Source: Pseudomonas arsenicoxydans (GTDB lineage: Bacteria; Pseudomonadota; Gammaproteobacteria; Pseudomonadales; Pseudomonadaceae). From it: 64,000 nucleotides of DNA. Shown here one piece after another: positions 17,699-26,384 of this stretch (position 1 is the stretch's first letter; every line of letters starts with the position of its first letter). The translations under genes and the position numbers were made by a program. Where the stretch lies: the NCBI RefSeq assembly GCF_006438915.1, contig NZ_RCZE01000014.1, positions 126,471 to 190,470 on the forward strand, written 5' to 3'. The notes under the pieces were generated by a model that saw only the letters and a program-made list of their open reading frames with translations, searched no databases and was not told the origin of the DNA.

Positions 17699-18382
17699 AT
17701 GCCCGCCCGCGAATCCACCTTGCTCCAAAGCTGGCACCACAACGCTCGATCCTGGATCGAAGCCATCCGCACCGGCGCCATTGAAAGCCGCCAACAGGTC
17801 ACCGACCAAGCCATTCTGTTGGCGGTGATGGGTCGGCAGCCCGAGCGCGTGCTCGACCTGGGCTGTGGCGAGGGCTGGTTGATGCGCGCGTTGGCTGACC
17901 GGGCCATCGAGGCGGTCGGGGTGGACGGTGATCCGACACTGGTCGAGGCGGCGCGGGGTGCGGGTTCTTCGACGGTACATGTGGCGAGTTATGAGGAATT
18001 GGTGGAAGCAAAGGTCAACGTCGGCAACGACTACGACCTGATCTGCGCCAACTTCGCACTGTTGCACCAGGACATCATCCCTCTGCTTGCGGCCATGAAC
18101 GCCCTGCTCGTTCCTGGCGGCACGCTGGTGATTCAGACACTGCATCCGTGGACCGCAGCGGCTGGTGACTATCAGGATGGTTGGCGGGAAGAGACTTTCG
18201 CCGGGTTCGAGGGCCAGTGGCAACCCATGCCCTGGTATTTCCGCACCTTGTCCAGTTGGCTCAATGCGCTGGACATGGCCGGTTTTCGGCTGGTCACCTT
18301 GCAGGAACCGCAGCACCCGCAAAGTCCTGTACCGCAGTCGTTGGTGTTGGTGGCCGAGCGGAGGGAGTCATCGCAATTGTGA
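17699..18382 (+). CDS. Class I SAM-dependent methyltransferase
   Basis: The product has 227 residues. Motif I V-L-D-L-G-C-G-E-G is at about 51-59, the acidic residue of motif II (V-G-V-D-G-D) at about 74-78, and N-F-A-L-L-H marks the post-III helix. This is the UbiE/methyltransf_12 type of small-molecule methyltransferase; the substrate is unknown. It converges with the cytochrome gene, with only 3 bases between the stop codons. Confidence 0.85.
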   Translation: MPARESTLLQSWHHNARSWIEAIRTGAIESRQQVTDQAILLAVMGRQPERVLDLGCGEGWLMRALADRAIEAVGVDGDPTLVEAARGAGSSTVHVASYEELVEAKVNVGNDYDLICANFALLHQDIIPLLAAMNALLVPGGTLVIQTLHPWTAAAGDYQDGWREETFAGFEGQWQPMPWYFRTLSSWLNALDMAGFRLVTLQEPQHPQSPVPQSLVLVAERRESSQL

Positions 18383-18385
18383 ATG

Positions 18386-18775
18386 TTACTGCGGCTGAAA
18401 GGTTTGCAGGTAAGCCAGCAGGTTTTCGATCTTTTCCGGATCGCTGAGCCCCCAGAAAATCATGCGAGTGCCGGGGACCACCTGTTTCGGCGCTTCAAGG
18501 TAGGCGGTCAGTGTTTCGCGAGTCCAGACGATACCGGCGGATTTCATCGCGTCGGAATACTGGTAATCCGTGGTGCCACCGGATTGGCGGCCAAAGATGC
18601 CGTTGAGCTGCGGACCAAATGAACCTCGCGCCGACTCCCCAATCTGATGGCAGCCCCCGCAGATCCGCTTGAACAAAGTGGCACCCGCTTCAACATCGCC
18701 GGCCGCGTGCGCCTGGAAATTGAACACTCCAGCGGTGAGCAGCACGGTAAAAGTGAGTGCAGCGGCTTTCTTCAT
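18386..18775 (-). CDS. Periplasmic class I cytochrome c
   Basis: The product has 129 residues with a signal peptide (cleavage near A-H-A-A). There is one heme site C-G-G-C-H at 39-43, and the likely axial Met105 lies in P-G-T-R-M. The fold matches small soluble cytochrome c2/c550-type electron carriers. ATG 18775 is chosen over ATG 18781 because of GGGAA spacing. No partner enzyme is adjacent, so its redox partner is unknown. Confidence 0.88.
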   Translation of the reverse strand: MKKAAALTFTVLLTAGVFNFQAHAAGDVEAGATLFKRICGGCHQIGESARGSFGPQLNGIFGRQSGGTTDYQYSDAMKSAGIVWTRETLTAYLEAPKQVVPGTRMIFWGLSDPEKIENLLAYLQTFQPQ

Positions 18776-18967
18776 GTCCATTTCCCAATCGTGTTTCGTC
18801 AGGCGCGAAAGGATGGGCGCCTGCTTGCAGGTGCGAAAGTCTACGCAAAGAGTGGCTGACTTCGTAACCCACGGCGTCATTTACGGTTACTCGCTGACAG
18901 CTTCAAGCGCAGTCTCTATCCTGTGCCGGGCGCATAGACGCTTGACGAACATTGACTGGAGACACCT

Positions 18968-19264
18968 GTGCCCCCCCTGACCGCCCGCGAGGTTTATCAG
19001 ACATTGCGCGATGCCGCCCTGGGCATCCGCTCTTTTCGGCGCCTCGATCAGTCTTCCGGACCTGGCCAGGTTCAGGTCGACATCGAAGGCTGGCGCCTGA
19101 CCCTCGACGTCGACGGCGTCCACGTGCGCCACTGTCAACGCTGCCTCAGCCCCGACGGCCGCGAGGGCGAACTCGAAGGCTGGCAGCGTTTCGGCACCGA
19201 CCCGGTCAGCTTCCTCAGCGCTTGGGAACTGGCGCAAATCGAGCGGCTACTGACCGAGGGCTGA
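18968..19264 (+). CDS. Small hypothetical protein (DUF7693-like)
   Basis: This is a 98-residue soluble protein with a GTG start preceded by GGAG. It begins L-T-A-R-E-V-Y-Q-T-L-R-D-A-A and has a central C-Q-R-C pair. It resembles a small family seen in Pseudomonas that I recall as DUF7693; the function is unknown. Its original terminator, 30 bases after the stop, is split by a mobile element. Confidence 0.65.
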   Translation: MPPLTAREVYQTLRDAALGIRSFRRLDQSSGPGQVQVDIEGWRLTLDVDGVHVRHCQRCLSPDGREGELEGWQRFGTDPVSFLSAWELAQIERLLTEG

Positions 19265-19290
19265 GGCGTCCCCTGTCAAACGCCATCCAC

Positions 19291-19542
19291 GAAAAAGCCC
19301 GGATAAACCGTAATGCTGTTCACTTAAGCGCGAACCCCACATTTGTGGCGAGGGGGCTTGTCGGAACGCCGCATCGCCCCGTTGGGCTGCGAAGCGGCCC
19401 TCAGCGTCCGTTCAGACAAACCGAGTTGTCCGGTTTTGCGACTGCTTCGCAGCCGAACGGGGGCAAGCCCCCTCGCCACAGGGTTCTTACTCGACTGAAG
19501 ATTGTCTTAAGTGAACAGCATTACGGATAAACCGGGCTTTTC
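19291..19542. terminator. Intrinsic terminator interrupted by an insertion
   Basis: The left half (GAAAAAGCCC at 19291) and right half (GGGCTTTTC from 19534) would form, without the insert and with one copy of GGATAAACC, a textbook terminator: stem AAAGCCCGG / CCGGGCTTT with an ATAAA loop. It would have served both convergent neighbours. The 19310-19524 insert now separates the arms by 215 bases. Confidence 0.8.
19310..19524. mobile_element. 215-bp non-autonomous element (MITE-like) with 19-bp TIRs and 9-bp target duplication
   Basis: The ends are perfect 19-bp terminal inverted repeats, GTAATGCTGTTCACTTAAG at 19310-19328 and its complement at 19506-19524. The flanks are a perfect 9-bp direct repeat GGATAAACC (19301-19309 and 19525-19533), the footprint of transposition. 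It has no coding capacity. Inside it, two REP-type cores in opposite orientation (GTGGCGAGGGGGCTTG near 19345; CAAGCCCCCTCGCCAC near 19464) form a REPIN-like centre. A transposase acting on these ends must be encoded elsewhere; a 9-bp duplication fits several DDE families. Confidence 0.88.
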
Positions 19543-19580
19543 ACGTCAACGCATTCCCGCCAACCGACAGGAATCTACGC

Positions 19581-19916
19581 TTACTGAACGTTTTTCAGCT
19601 TGACCACATCACCGGAGATCTTGGTGGTGTAGCCGGTCAGGACCCAGGCCCAGAACCAGTTTTCCTGCACTTGGGTGTTGATCATCGCGTCGCCGCCCTT
19701 GGCTTTGATCGCCGCGTCTTGCGCGCGAACAAAACGGCTGTTCTGCCGGATCGGGATCACACCGAACAGCAACAGGCCGGTGGCGGTCGCTTCGCTGTGG
19801 CCGAGGACGGTGTATTGGCTGGCGTCATAGTGCTGGGTGTTCATCGGGGCACCGGTGCAACCCGCCAAAACCAGACCGAACAGAGCAACCGCGACAACTT
19901 TACTGAGGTACTTCAC
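19581..19916 (-). CDS. Small lipoprotein
   Basis: This is a 111-residue predicted lipoprotein with lipobox L-A-G-C at residues 17-20. The mature part has G-H-S-E-A-T-A-T-G-x-L-L-F-G-x-I-P-I-x-Q-N and a later W-F-W-A-W stretch, a pattern shared by small TRL-like/Bor-like lipoproteins as far as I can tell. The function is unknown. Confidence 0.75.
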   Translation of the reverse strand: MKYLSKVVAVALFGLVLAGCTGAPMNTQHYDASQYTVLGHSEATATGLLLFGVIPIRQNSRFVRAQDAAIKAKGGDAMINTQVQENWFWAWVLTGYTTKISGDVVKLKNVQ

Positions 19917-20037
19917 TGAAAAACTCCATGAGATTGTGCCCGGGATCCGTCTCTCGGGCGGCGCACACTCTAATGGAGGTGATGGCCAATTGGTAGCACC
20001 TACAGAAATCTTGAGCTGGGGTTAGCCCGATTTCCGT

Positions 20038-20466
20038 TCACTTGGCCGGTTTTCGCCGAGCCGCCGCCCGCGACAGGTTGAGTTCCACGGCGGCGAGGAT
20101 TAGCACCTTCAACGCTTTTTCATCGACCTTTTCGCCCTCATGCACATCAATCGCACGGCGGGTATTCCCTTCGAGACTGGCATTGAAAAGTCCTGAAGGG
20201 TCTTCCAGCGAGGCGCCCAGTGCGAAGGTCATTTTGACGACGCTTTTGTAGGTCTCCCCGGTGCAGAGGATCCCGGCGTGAGACCAGACCGGAACGCCCC
20301 GCCACTTCCATTCCTCCACCACATCGGGATCGGCCTGACGGATAAGCATTCGGAGATGGCTGAGCATCTCGCCCCGCCAATCGCTCAGTTCCTTGATTCT
20401 TTCGTCTATCAGCGCCGAGGCGTCTTGCGTCTCTGCGGTTTTTGCAACGGTCTCGTCCCTCTTCAT
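20038..20466 (-). CDS. DUF1801 (YdhG-like) protein
   Basis: The product has 142 residues from ATG 20466. The domain shows W-R-G-E-M-L-S-H-L-R, then V-V-E-E-W-K-W-R-G-V-P-V-W, then K-M-T-F-A, then L-E-G-N-T-R-R-A-I-D, the pattern of the DUF1801 fold; the biochemical role is unknown. The frame extends further upstream through three 21-bp repeats, each with an ATG (20466, 20487, 20508), so the true start is one of these. Confidence 0.75.
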   Translation of the reverse strand: MKRDETVAKTAETQDASALIDERIKELSDWRGEMLSHLRMLIRQADPDVVEEWKWRGVPVWSHAGILCTGETYKSVVKMTFALGASLEDPSGLFNASLEGNTRRAIDVHEGEKVDEKALKVLILAAVELNLSRAAARRKPAK

Positions 20467-20523
20467 GATGGTGATGACCTTCTTCATGATGGTTTTGACC
20501 CGCCTCATGATAGTTGCCGCTCG
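20461..20523. repeat. Three 21-bp direct repeats at the start of the DUF1801 gene
   Basis: Three copies at 20461, 20482 and 20503 share CTTCATGATGG (third copy CCTCATGATAG). On the coding strand each carries an ATG followed by a purine-rich stretch, so each copy supplies a possible start codon and a ribosome-site-like sequence for the next. Confidence 0.75.
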
Positions 20524-20743
20524 CCCACCGCTCGAATGTCCCTGACTGACGGCACCCCCGTCCGGCACGAACGGCGGACAGCGTTTCCTCTGCTCCCGGC
20601 TTAATGCCAAAATGCAACGCTCAGGTCACCCGTCCAGCCCCTGCCGTGTCATGCAGTGCAACGAGAATTGATATGAACAGCCATTTTCAGAAAAGTGATG
20701 CCCCTGAATTCCACGTTTCCCATCAGCAGTCGGCGGTCACAGC

Positions 20744-22456
20744 ATGATTGAAGTCACTGAGGTTTCCATTGCGCAACTGCGTGCTGCGCTTGAATCCGGC
20801 CAGACCACGGCGGTCGAGTTGGTGCAGGCTTATCTCGCCCGGATCGATGCCTACGACGGCGCCGACACCGCTACTGCCCTCAACGCGGTCGTGGTGCGCA
20901 ACCCCGACGCAATCAACGAAGCGCAAGCCTCCGATGCCCGTCGGGCCAAAGGCGAGACGCTGGGCCCACTCGATGGCATTCCCTACACAGCGAAGGACAG
21001 TTATTTGGTGAAGGGGTTGACCGCCGCGTCCGGAAGTCCGGCCTTCGCCAATCTGATTGCCTATCGCGATGCGTTCACCATCGAACGCCTGCGCGGCGCC
21101 GGCGCCATCTGCCTGGGCAAGACCAACATGCCGCCCATGGCCAACGGCGGCATGCAGCGCGGGGTCTATGGTCGCGCTGAAAGTCCGTACAACGCGGACT
21201 TCCTCACCGCGCCGTTCGCCTCGGGTTCGTCGAACGGTGCCGGTACGGCAACTGCCGCCAGTTTTGCGGCGTTCGGCCTTGCGGAAGAAACCTGGTCGAG
21301 TGGACGCGGTCCGGCCTCGAACAATGGGTTGTGCGCCTATACGCCTTCGCGCGGGGTGATTTCGGTGCGCGGCAACTGGCCGCTGACGCCGACCATGGAC
21401 GTGGTCGTGCCGTTTGCCCGGACCATGGCGGACCTGCTTGAAGTGCTGGACGTGGTGGTGGCCGAGGACCCGGACACACGTGGTGATTTGTGGCGGATGC
21501 AACCCTGGGTGCCGATTCCGAGTGTCACCTCCGTGCGCCCGGCTTCCTATCATGACCTGGCCGCACAACCCGAGGCACTGACCGGCAAACGGCTCGGCGT
21601 GCCGCGCATGTACATCAACAAAGATCTCGAAGCGGGCACCAGCGAATCACCGGGTATCGGCGGACCGACCGGGCAACGAATTAACACCCGCGCCTCGGTG
21701 ATCGGCCTGTGGGAATCCGCTCGCCAGGCCCTCGAAGCCGCTGGCGCCGATGTGGTCGAAGTCGATTTCCCGCTGGTCTCCAACTGCGAAGGCGACCGTC
21801 CGGGTGCGCCGACCGTGTTCAATCGCGGCATCGTCTCCAAGGAGTTCCTGCACCATGAGTTGTGGGACCTGACAGCCTGGGCTTTCGATGATTTCCTTCA
21901 GGCCAATGGCGACCCGGCATTGAACCGCCTGGTCGACGTCGACGGACCGCTGATTTTCCCTCACGACCCCGGCACACTGCCCAACCGCGAAGGCGATCTG
22001 GCGGCCGGCATGGACGAGTACGTGCGGATGGCCGAACGCGGCATCACGCCGTGGAACAAAATCACCACCGTGCCTGATGGCTTGCGCGGGCTTGAACACA
22101 CGCGGCGTATCGATCTTGAGGAATGGATGGATCGCTTGGGGCTGGACGCTGTGCTGTTCCCGACGGTGGCTGACGTTGGCCCGGCGAACGCTGATGTCGA
22201 TCCTGCGTCCGCGGACATTGCGTGGAGCAATGGCATTTGGGTCGCCAATGGCAACCTCGCCATCCGCCACCTCGGGGTGCCCACCGTCACCGTGCCGATG
22301 GGCGTAATGCCGGACATTGGCATGCCGGTCGGGCTGACCTTCGCCGGTCGCGCCTATGACGATTCGTCGCTGCTGCGTCTGGCGTCGGCGTTCGAAGCCA
22401 CCGGGTCAAAACGCTTGATCCCGCCGCGTACCCCGCCACTGCCAACCCGGCCGTAA
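20744..22456 (+). CDS. Amidase-signature family enzyme
   Basis: The product has 570 residues. The Ser-cisSer-Lys triad can be placed as Lys84 (Y-T-A-K-D-S-Y), Ser163 (F-A-S-G-S-S-N-G-A-G) and Ser186 (T-W-S-S-G-R-G-P-A). The motif around the nucleophile differs from the usual T-D-T-G-G-S-I-R. The length is typical for the amidase family, which hydrolyses amides with a wide range of substrates; the substrate is unknown. It converges with a RidA gene with a shared terminator between. Confidence 0.85.
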   Translation: MIEVTEVSIAQLRAALESGQTTAVELVQAYLARIDAYDGADTATALNAVVVRNPDAINEAQASDARRAKGETLGPLDGIPYTAKDSYLVKGLTAASGSPAFANLIAYRDAFTIERLRGAGAICLGKTNMPPMANGGMQRGVYGRAESPYNADFLTAPFASGSSNGAGTATAASFAAFGLAEETWSSGRGPASNNGLCAYTPSRGVISVRGNWPLTPTMDVVVPFARTMADLLEVLDVVVAEDPDTRGDLWRMQPWVPIPSVTSVRPASYHDLAAQPEALTGKRLGVPRMYINKDLEAGTSESPGIGGPTGQRINTRASVIGLWESARQALEAAGADVVEVDFPLVSNCEGDRPGAPTVFNRGIVSKEFLHHELWDLTAWAFDDFLQANGDPALNRLVDVDGPLIFPHDPGTLPNREGDLAAGMDEYVRMAERGITPWNKITTVPDGLRGLEHTRRIDLEEWMDRLGLDAVLFPTVADVGPANADVDPASADIAWSNGIWVANGNLAIRHLGVPTVTVPMGVMPDIGMPVGLTFAGRAYDDSSLLRLASAFEATGSKRLIPPRTPPLPTRP

Positions 22457-22460
22457 ACAG

Positions 22461-22499
22461 TGAACGGGATTGGGGCTGTGCAGTCCCCAATCCCGTTCA
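22461..22499. terminator. Bidirectional hairpin between convergent genes
   Basis: A perfect 15-bp inverted repeat TGAACGGGATTGGGG / CCCCAATCCCGTTCA has a 9-base loop. There is no long T-run on either side, but its position 4-5 bases from both stop codons suggests a shared transcription barrier. Confidence 0.7.
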
Positions 22500-22504
22500 A
22501 CGAT

Positions 22505-22885
22505 TCAGGCCTTGGCCGCCATCGCGGTCACTTCCACACGCATGCCTTCAACCGCCAGGGCGGCCACGCCCACAGCGGCGCGAACCGGCCATGGTTTGGC
22601 GAAGAAACGCTTGTAGACCTCGTTGAACGCGGCGCGGTCGGCCATGTCGGTGAGGTAGATGGTCAGGTGCAACACCCGATCCATCGAACTGCCGGCACCT
22701 TCCAGTGCTGACTTGAGCGCTTGCAGCGTGCATTCGCTCTGCTCGACGATGCCGCCCAGTTCCAGACTGCCGTCGGCGCGGGTAGGGATCTGAGTGGAGA
22801 CCAGCAGCCCACCAAAACCGGCAACGTCGGAGGAGATGGAATCCAGGTCTGAATCAGGGATGAACGTGATGTCTTGGTTAGCCAT
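22505..22885 (-). CDS. RidA family protein
   Basis: The product has 126 residues of the YjgF/YER057c/UK114 fold. The conserved arginine of R-A-A-V-G-V-A-A-L (about residue 102) and a late glutamate (V-E-V-T-A-M) match the imine-deaminase active site of RidA. The adjacent amidase is on the opposite strand. A general enamine/imine damage-control role is likely. Confidence 0.85.
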   Translation of the reverse strand: MANQDITFIPDSDLDSISSDVAGFGGLLVSTQIPTRADGSLELGGIVEQSECTLQALKSALEGAGSSMDRVLHLTIYLTDMADRAAFNEVYKRFFAKPWPVRAAVGVAALAVEGMRVEVTAMAAKA

Positions 22886-23015
22886 GGGGATCTCGTGCTT
22901 GAGGAAGTAAAAGGGCTGTCGCGATCAGGCGGCCAGTTTACAGCCCAACGGCGAAATGCTGTTCAAGAACGACCAGAGAAATGGAGCGCCTGCGTCTGGC
23001 GCCCCCTTTCCTTAC

Positions 23016-23879
23016 TTACATCAACTGCTCCCGATGCTGTTCGATGAACTGTGCGGGGGTCAGCAATGCCTGGCCGATGATCGTGGTGCCTGTGCTGTCC
23101 AGACCTTCCAGACGCTTCTCGCGCTGATCGATTTTTACCGCGTTGAAATGCACGGCAAACGCAGGGTCATGGTCCAGACCGAGTAATTTCACAAACGCCT
23201 CGACCGACACTTGCTCATAACGCACCTCTTTGCCCAGGGTGCTGCTCAAGACACCCGCCAGTTCTTCGTGGCTGTACTCGATCGGGCCGTGCAAAGGGTA
23301 CGCCTTGTCACCATGACCTTGCGGCTTGAGCAGGATGTTGGCAACAATCAGTGCAATATCGCTGGCCGCAATCGGCGCAAACCGGCTATCGGCATCAAAC
23401 GGCGTGAGGTATCGACCTTCACGAATCAACGGTGCGATGTAGAGCATCCATTGGGCAAAGAATGTCACGCGCAGGTGCGTGGTCGGAATGCCCGCCCAGG
23501 TGAATACCTGCTCTGACATCCAGTGATTGAGGGTCGCCTGGCTACGTGCATCAGGTCGCGACTGTTTGTGCGACATGTTGACGATGTGCTTGACCCCGTG
23601 CTCTTTGGCCGCCTGGGCAAACAGCGCCGCCGCTTCCACCAGGCCATCACTCAGCGGATAGCAGAAGTAGGCGCCTTCGACTCCCTCCATGGCCAGGCGT
23701 AGCGACTTCAAGTCAAGCATATTGCCCACATACACCTGAGCACCGAGGTCCTTGAGCTGCTGCGAACGTTCGTCTTCACGACGGACAAGCGCCTTCACTT
23801 GATGGCCCTGTTCCAACAGGTATTTCACGGTCGGCGCACCGGTGGCGCCGGTTGAGCCTGTCACCAAGAACGTTTTCAT
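23016..23879 (-). CDS. NmrA-like NAD(P)-binding protein
   Basis: The product has 287 residues. The Rossmann motif G-S-T-G-A-T-G is near the N-terminus; an atypical SDR of the NmrA/HSCARG type lacking the YxxxK catalytic pair. ATG 23879 is preferred over a frame start at 23894. It is the last gene of a leftward run with a carbonic anhydrase, an SDR and a second NmrA protein (at 25313), to which it is similar in size and layout. The role, either NADPH-sensing or reductase (quinone oxidoreductase-like), is open. Confidence 0.85.
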   Translation of the reverse strand: MKTFLVTGSTGATGAPTVKYLLEQGHQVKALVRREDERSQQLKDLGAQVYVGNMLDLKSLRLAMEGVEGAYFCYPLSDGLVEAAALFAQAAKEHGVKHIVNMSHKQSRPDARSQATLNHWMSEQVFTWAGIPTTHLRVTFFAQWMLYIAPLIREGRYLTPFDADSRFAPIAASDIALIVANILLKPQGHGDKAYPLHGPIEYSHEELAGVLSSTLGKEVRYEQVSVEAFVKLLGLDHDPAFAVHFNAVKIDQREKRLEGLDSTGTTIIGQALLTPAQFIEQHREQLM

Positions 23880-23921
23880 TACCAAACTCCACATTCAAAA
23901 AGTTGCATGAGATCGATCAAA

Positions 23922-24461
23922 TTACTCAGCGCGCAGCAGCCCGGCGGGCACCACGGTCTCGATGAGCCCAGTGGTCACGTCATACACCAGGCCGGTCACT
24001 GTGAAGGCACCCGGCAAGTTCGGATTGGCCTTCAGTGCGGCGACATCAATGGCCACCGCTTTGTAGGGGTCGTCGATTTCCAGCGCCGCCAGTTCGTCGG
24101 TTGCAACACCCATGTGTTTGGCCAGCAATTCAGGGGCGTGGTGGTAGCACCCGCTAATGCCGCAATCGGTGTGATGCAGCACGATCAGGTTCCAGCCCTG
24201 GCCGACCGCCGCGCCGCCAAGCTTTGAAACGGTGCCCAGAATGGCCATCGTCTCGAACAGCGCCGGGTTCACGCGGCCACCGACATTGCGGATCACCGCC
24301 GCTTCACCAGGCCCGAGCTTGAGCACATCCACCGGGTCGACACGGGGGTCGACGCAGCCGAGGATCAAGGTTTTCTGCGACGGAATAATCTTCAGATCGG
24401 CAGCAAAATCGTTCTGGGCAAACGCCGCATTGCGTTCGATCAGGGTCTGTAAAAAGTCCAT
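23922..24461 (-). CDS. Beta-class carbonic anhydrase
   Basis: This 179-residue zinc enzyme interconverts CO2 and bicarbonate. Zinc ligands are Cys36 (G-C-V-D-P-R), His97 and Cys100 (H-H-T-D-C-G), with the Asp38-Arg40 dyad. The sequence between is of the short bacterial type seen in gene clusters outside the housekeeping can locus. ATG 24461 sits 7 bases from GGAG. Its place between SDR/NmrA genes in one leftward run suggests co-transcription. Confidence 0.88.
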   Translation of the reverse strand: MDFLQTLIERNAAFAQNDFAADLKIIPSQKTLILGCVDPRVDPVDVLKLGPGEAAVIRNVGGRVNPALFETMAILGTVSKLGGAAVGQGWNLIVLHHTDCGISGCYHHAPELLAKHMGVATDELAALEIDDPYKAVAIDVAALKANPNLPGAFTVTGLVYDVTTGLIETVVPAGLLRAE

Positions 24462-24489
24462 GGTCATCTCCATCAATCAAGGGTGGGAA

Positions 24490-25233
24490 TCAGCCGCGCT
24501 GCGGCAAACGGGTGGACATTATTGCCTGCACTTTCTGCGGGTCGGCGATGAAGGCCTGGTGGATGCCACGGGTTTGCGCGCCGGCGATCACTTCCTCGTT
24601 GGCGCCGGCTTCGAGGGCATCCAGGGCGTCAGTCACCACTTCCAGCGGGCTGAGGCGCGGTTCCGGTAACCTGGCGCCCATCGCCGTTTCGGTTTGCACC
24701 GCCAGCACACCGATCACTTGCGTGCCCTGCCCGGCCAATTCGGCGCGCAGGCTGCGTGTCAGCGACAAGCCGGCCGCCTTGGAAGCCGAGTAAGTGGCAG
24801 CCATCGGCAAACTGATCAACGACAACATGGACAACATGTTCAGCACCGCACCGCCGGACTTCGCCAGTACCGGTGCGAATGCGCGGGTCAGCGCCAGGGG
24901 ACCGAAGTAGTTCACTTCCATTTCCAGTCGGGCATCTACCATGTCAGGCGCTGAAATCGCGCCGTCGAAGGCGGCATACCCGGCGTTGTTGATCAGCAGC
25001 GTGACGTCGTCGGCGACACTGGCGGCTGCGGCCACCTGGTCGGGGTCGGTCACGTCCAGTGGCAGCGGCACCAGCCGGCGATCACCGTCCTTGAGCAACT
25101 CGGCCAATGACGCGGTGTCACGGGCCGCCACGTAGATTTTTGCCACGCCACGCTTGAGCAGTTCTTCAACAAAGGTGCGGCCGATACCACGATTGGCGCC
25201 AGTGACGAGGGCGACGGAGTTTGCAATGTTCAT
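24490..25233 (-). CDS. Short-chain dehydrogenase/reductase
   Basis: The product has 247 residues. T-G-A-N-R-G-I-G cofactor motif, N-N-A-G and Y-S-A-S-K are present, but the usual catalytic serine position reads N-M-L-S-M-L-S, so the serine can be placed. ATG 25233 follows GAGGAA. It lies 28 bases upstream of the carbonic anhydrase and is likely part of the same operon. Confidence 0.85.
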   Translation of the reverse strand: MNIANSVALVTGANRGIGRTFVEELLKRGVAKIYVAARDTASLAELLKDGDRRLVPLPLDVTDPDQVAAAASVADDVTLLINNAGYAAFDGAISAPDMVDARLEMEVNYFGPLALTRAFAPVLAKSGGAVLNMLSMLSLISLPMAATYSASKAAGLSLTRSLRAELAGQGTQVIGVLAVQTETAMGARLPEPRLSPLEVVTDALDALEAGANEEVIAGAQTRGIHQAFIADPQKVQAIMSTRLPQRG

Positions 25234-25312
25234 CAGGTGTTCCTCGGTATTCATTCTGGGGACGAAGGCGCCCCGGATGCCGGCTCGCGAAGGGCGAGCC
25301 GGTCAGTCGATG

Positions 25313-26191
25313 TCATTGAGCGTTGAGCGTGTCGGCGTGAAGGCGGGCGAATTCGCCGACGGTCATCGATCGACGACCCGTGAGCTGCTCCACGTTGTTG
25401 TCGGCCCCGGCCATGCGGCCGTTGTGGTAGTCCTGCATGGCACCGCCCAAGTGCTGAACAACGTAGTGCGGCACGCCCATTTCGCTGATCGACCGGGTGT
25501 ATTCCTCGATCGGCAAGTCCTGGAAAACGATGGTGCGGCCCAGCGCTTCGGAGAGTTCGGCGGCCATTTGTTCATGGTCCATTTCCACCGGACCCGACAG
25601 GTTGATAGTGGTCCCGATATGCCCTTGCGGGTTGTTCAGCAGCGCCGCAATGGCACGTCCCTGGTCAGCGGCCGCAATCGGCGAGTGACGCCCCTTGCCG
25701 ACGGGCATACGCAGGACACCCTGTTGCAGGAACGGCAGTTGCCATGGGTACAGCAACCATTCCAGGAAGTAGGTCGGACGCAGATGAATCACTGGCAAGC
25801 CGGACCAGTTGAGAATCTCTTCGGCGAGGTAAGTGTCGCGGCAAGAATCGCTGCTGGACTCACGGTTGGCCGAACGCTGCGACAGGTTGATGACCGTCTT
25901 GACCCCGGTTTCCCTGGCCGCCTGGGCAAAGTTTACGGTGGCGTTAATCAGGCCCGGTTGCACCGGCCACACCAGGTAAGCGGCGTCCACACCCTGCATG
26001 GCATCGCGAACGGTGTTGATGTGCAGCAGGTCACCCACCACCACTTCAGCACCCAACGCCTTCAAGGCATCGGAGCGGGCATCGAGCGAATGGACCATGG
26101 CGCGGACATCGAGGCCCAGTGCAATGGATTCACGAACAGCGGCGCGACCTGTGTCGCCAGTGGCTCCGGTGATTAATACTTTCCTGGACAT
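25313..26191 (-). CDS. NmrA-like NAD(P)-binding protein
   Basis: The product has 292 residues. Rossmann motif G-A-T-G-D-T-G is at 8-14, then a long NmrA-type domain with no YxxxK pair. It is similar in plan to the 23016 gene and is the first gene of the leftward run. It is divergent from a LysR regulator 193 bases away, the classic layout for LysR control of the operon. Confidence 0.85.
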   Translation of the reverse strand: MSRKVLITGATGDTGRAAVRESIALGLDVRAMVHSLDARSDALKALGAEVVVGDLLHINTVRDAMQGVDAAYLVWPVQPGLINATVNFAQAARETGVKTVINLSQRSANRESSSDSCRDTYLAEEILNWSGLPVIHLRPTYFLEWLLYPWQLPFLQQGVLRMPVGKGRHSPIAAADQGRAIAALLNNPQGHIGTTINLSGPVEMDHEQMAAELSEALGRTIVFQDLPIEEYTRSISEMGVPHYVVQHLGGAMQDYHNGRMAGADNNVEQLTGRRSMTVGEFARLHADTLNAQ

Positions 26192-26384
26192 GGGTTAAGA
26201 CCTTTGAGAGTGAAATTTCCGGAGGCCATCGCGCCACCGGTCAGTTCGGGGAAGCGCTGAGTGCCTCGGCTCCGATGGGTCAACTATCGCGCCCGGCCAG
26301 ATCCTCCGGTAGCCGTCGAATCAGGCTAAGATTTATCCCGGATCAGCATTAATGCCTTTGCTCGCCCACAACAGGAACGCTGCC

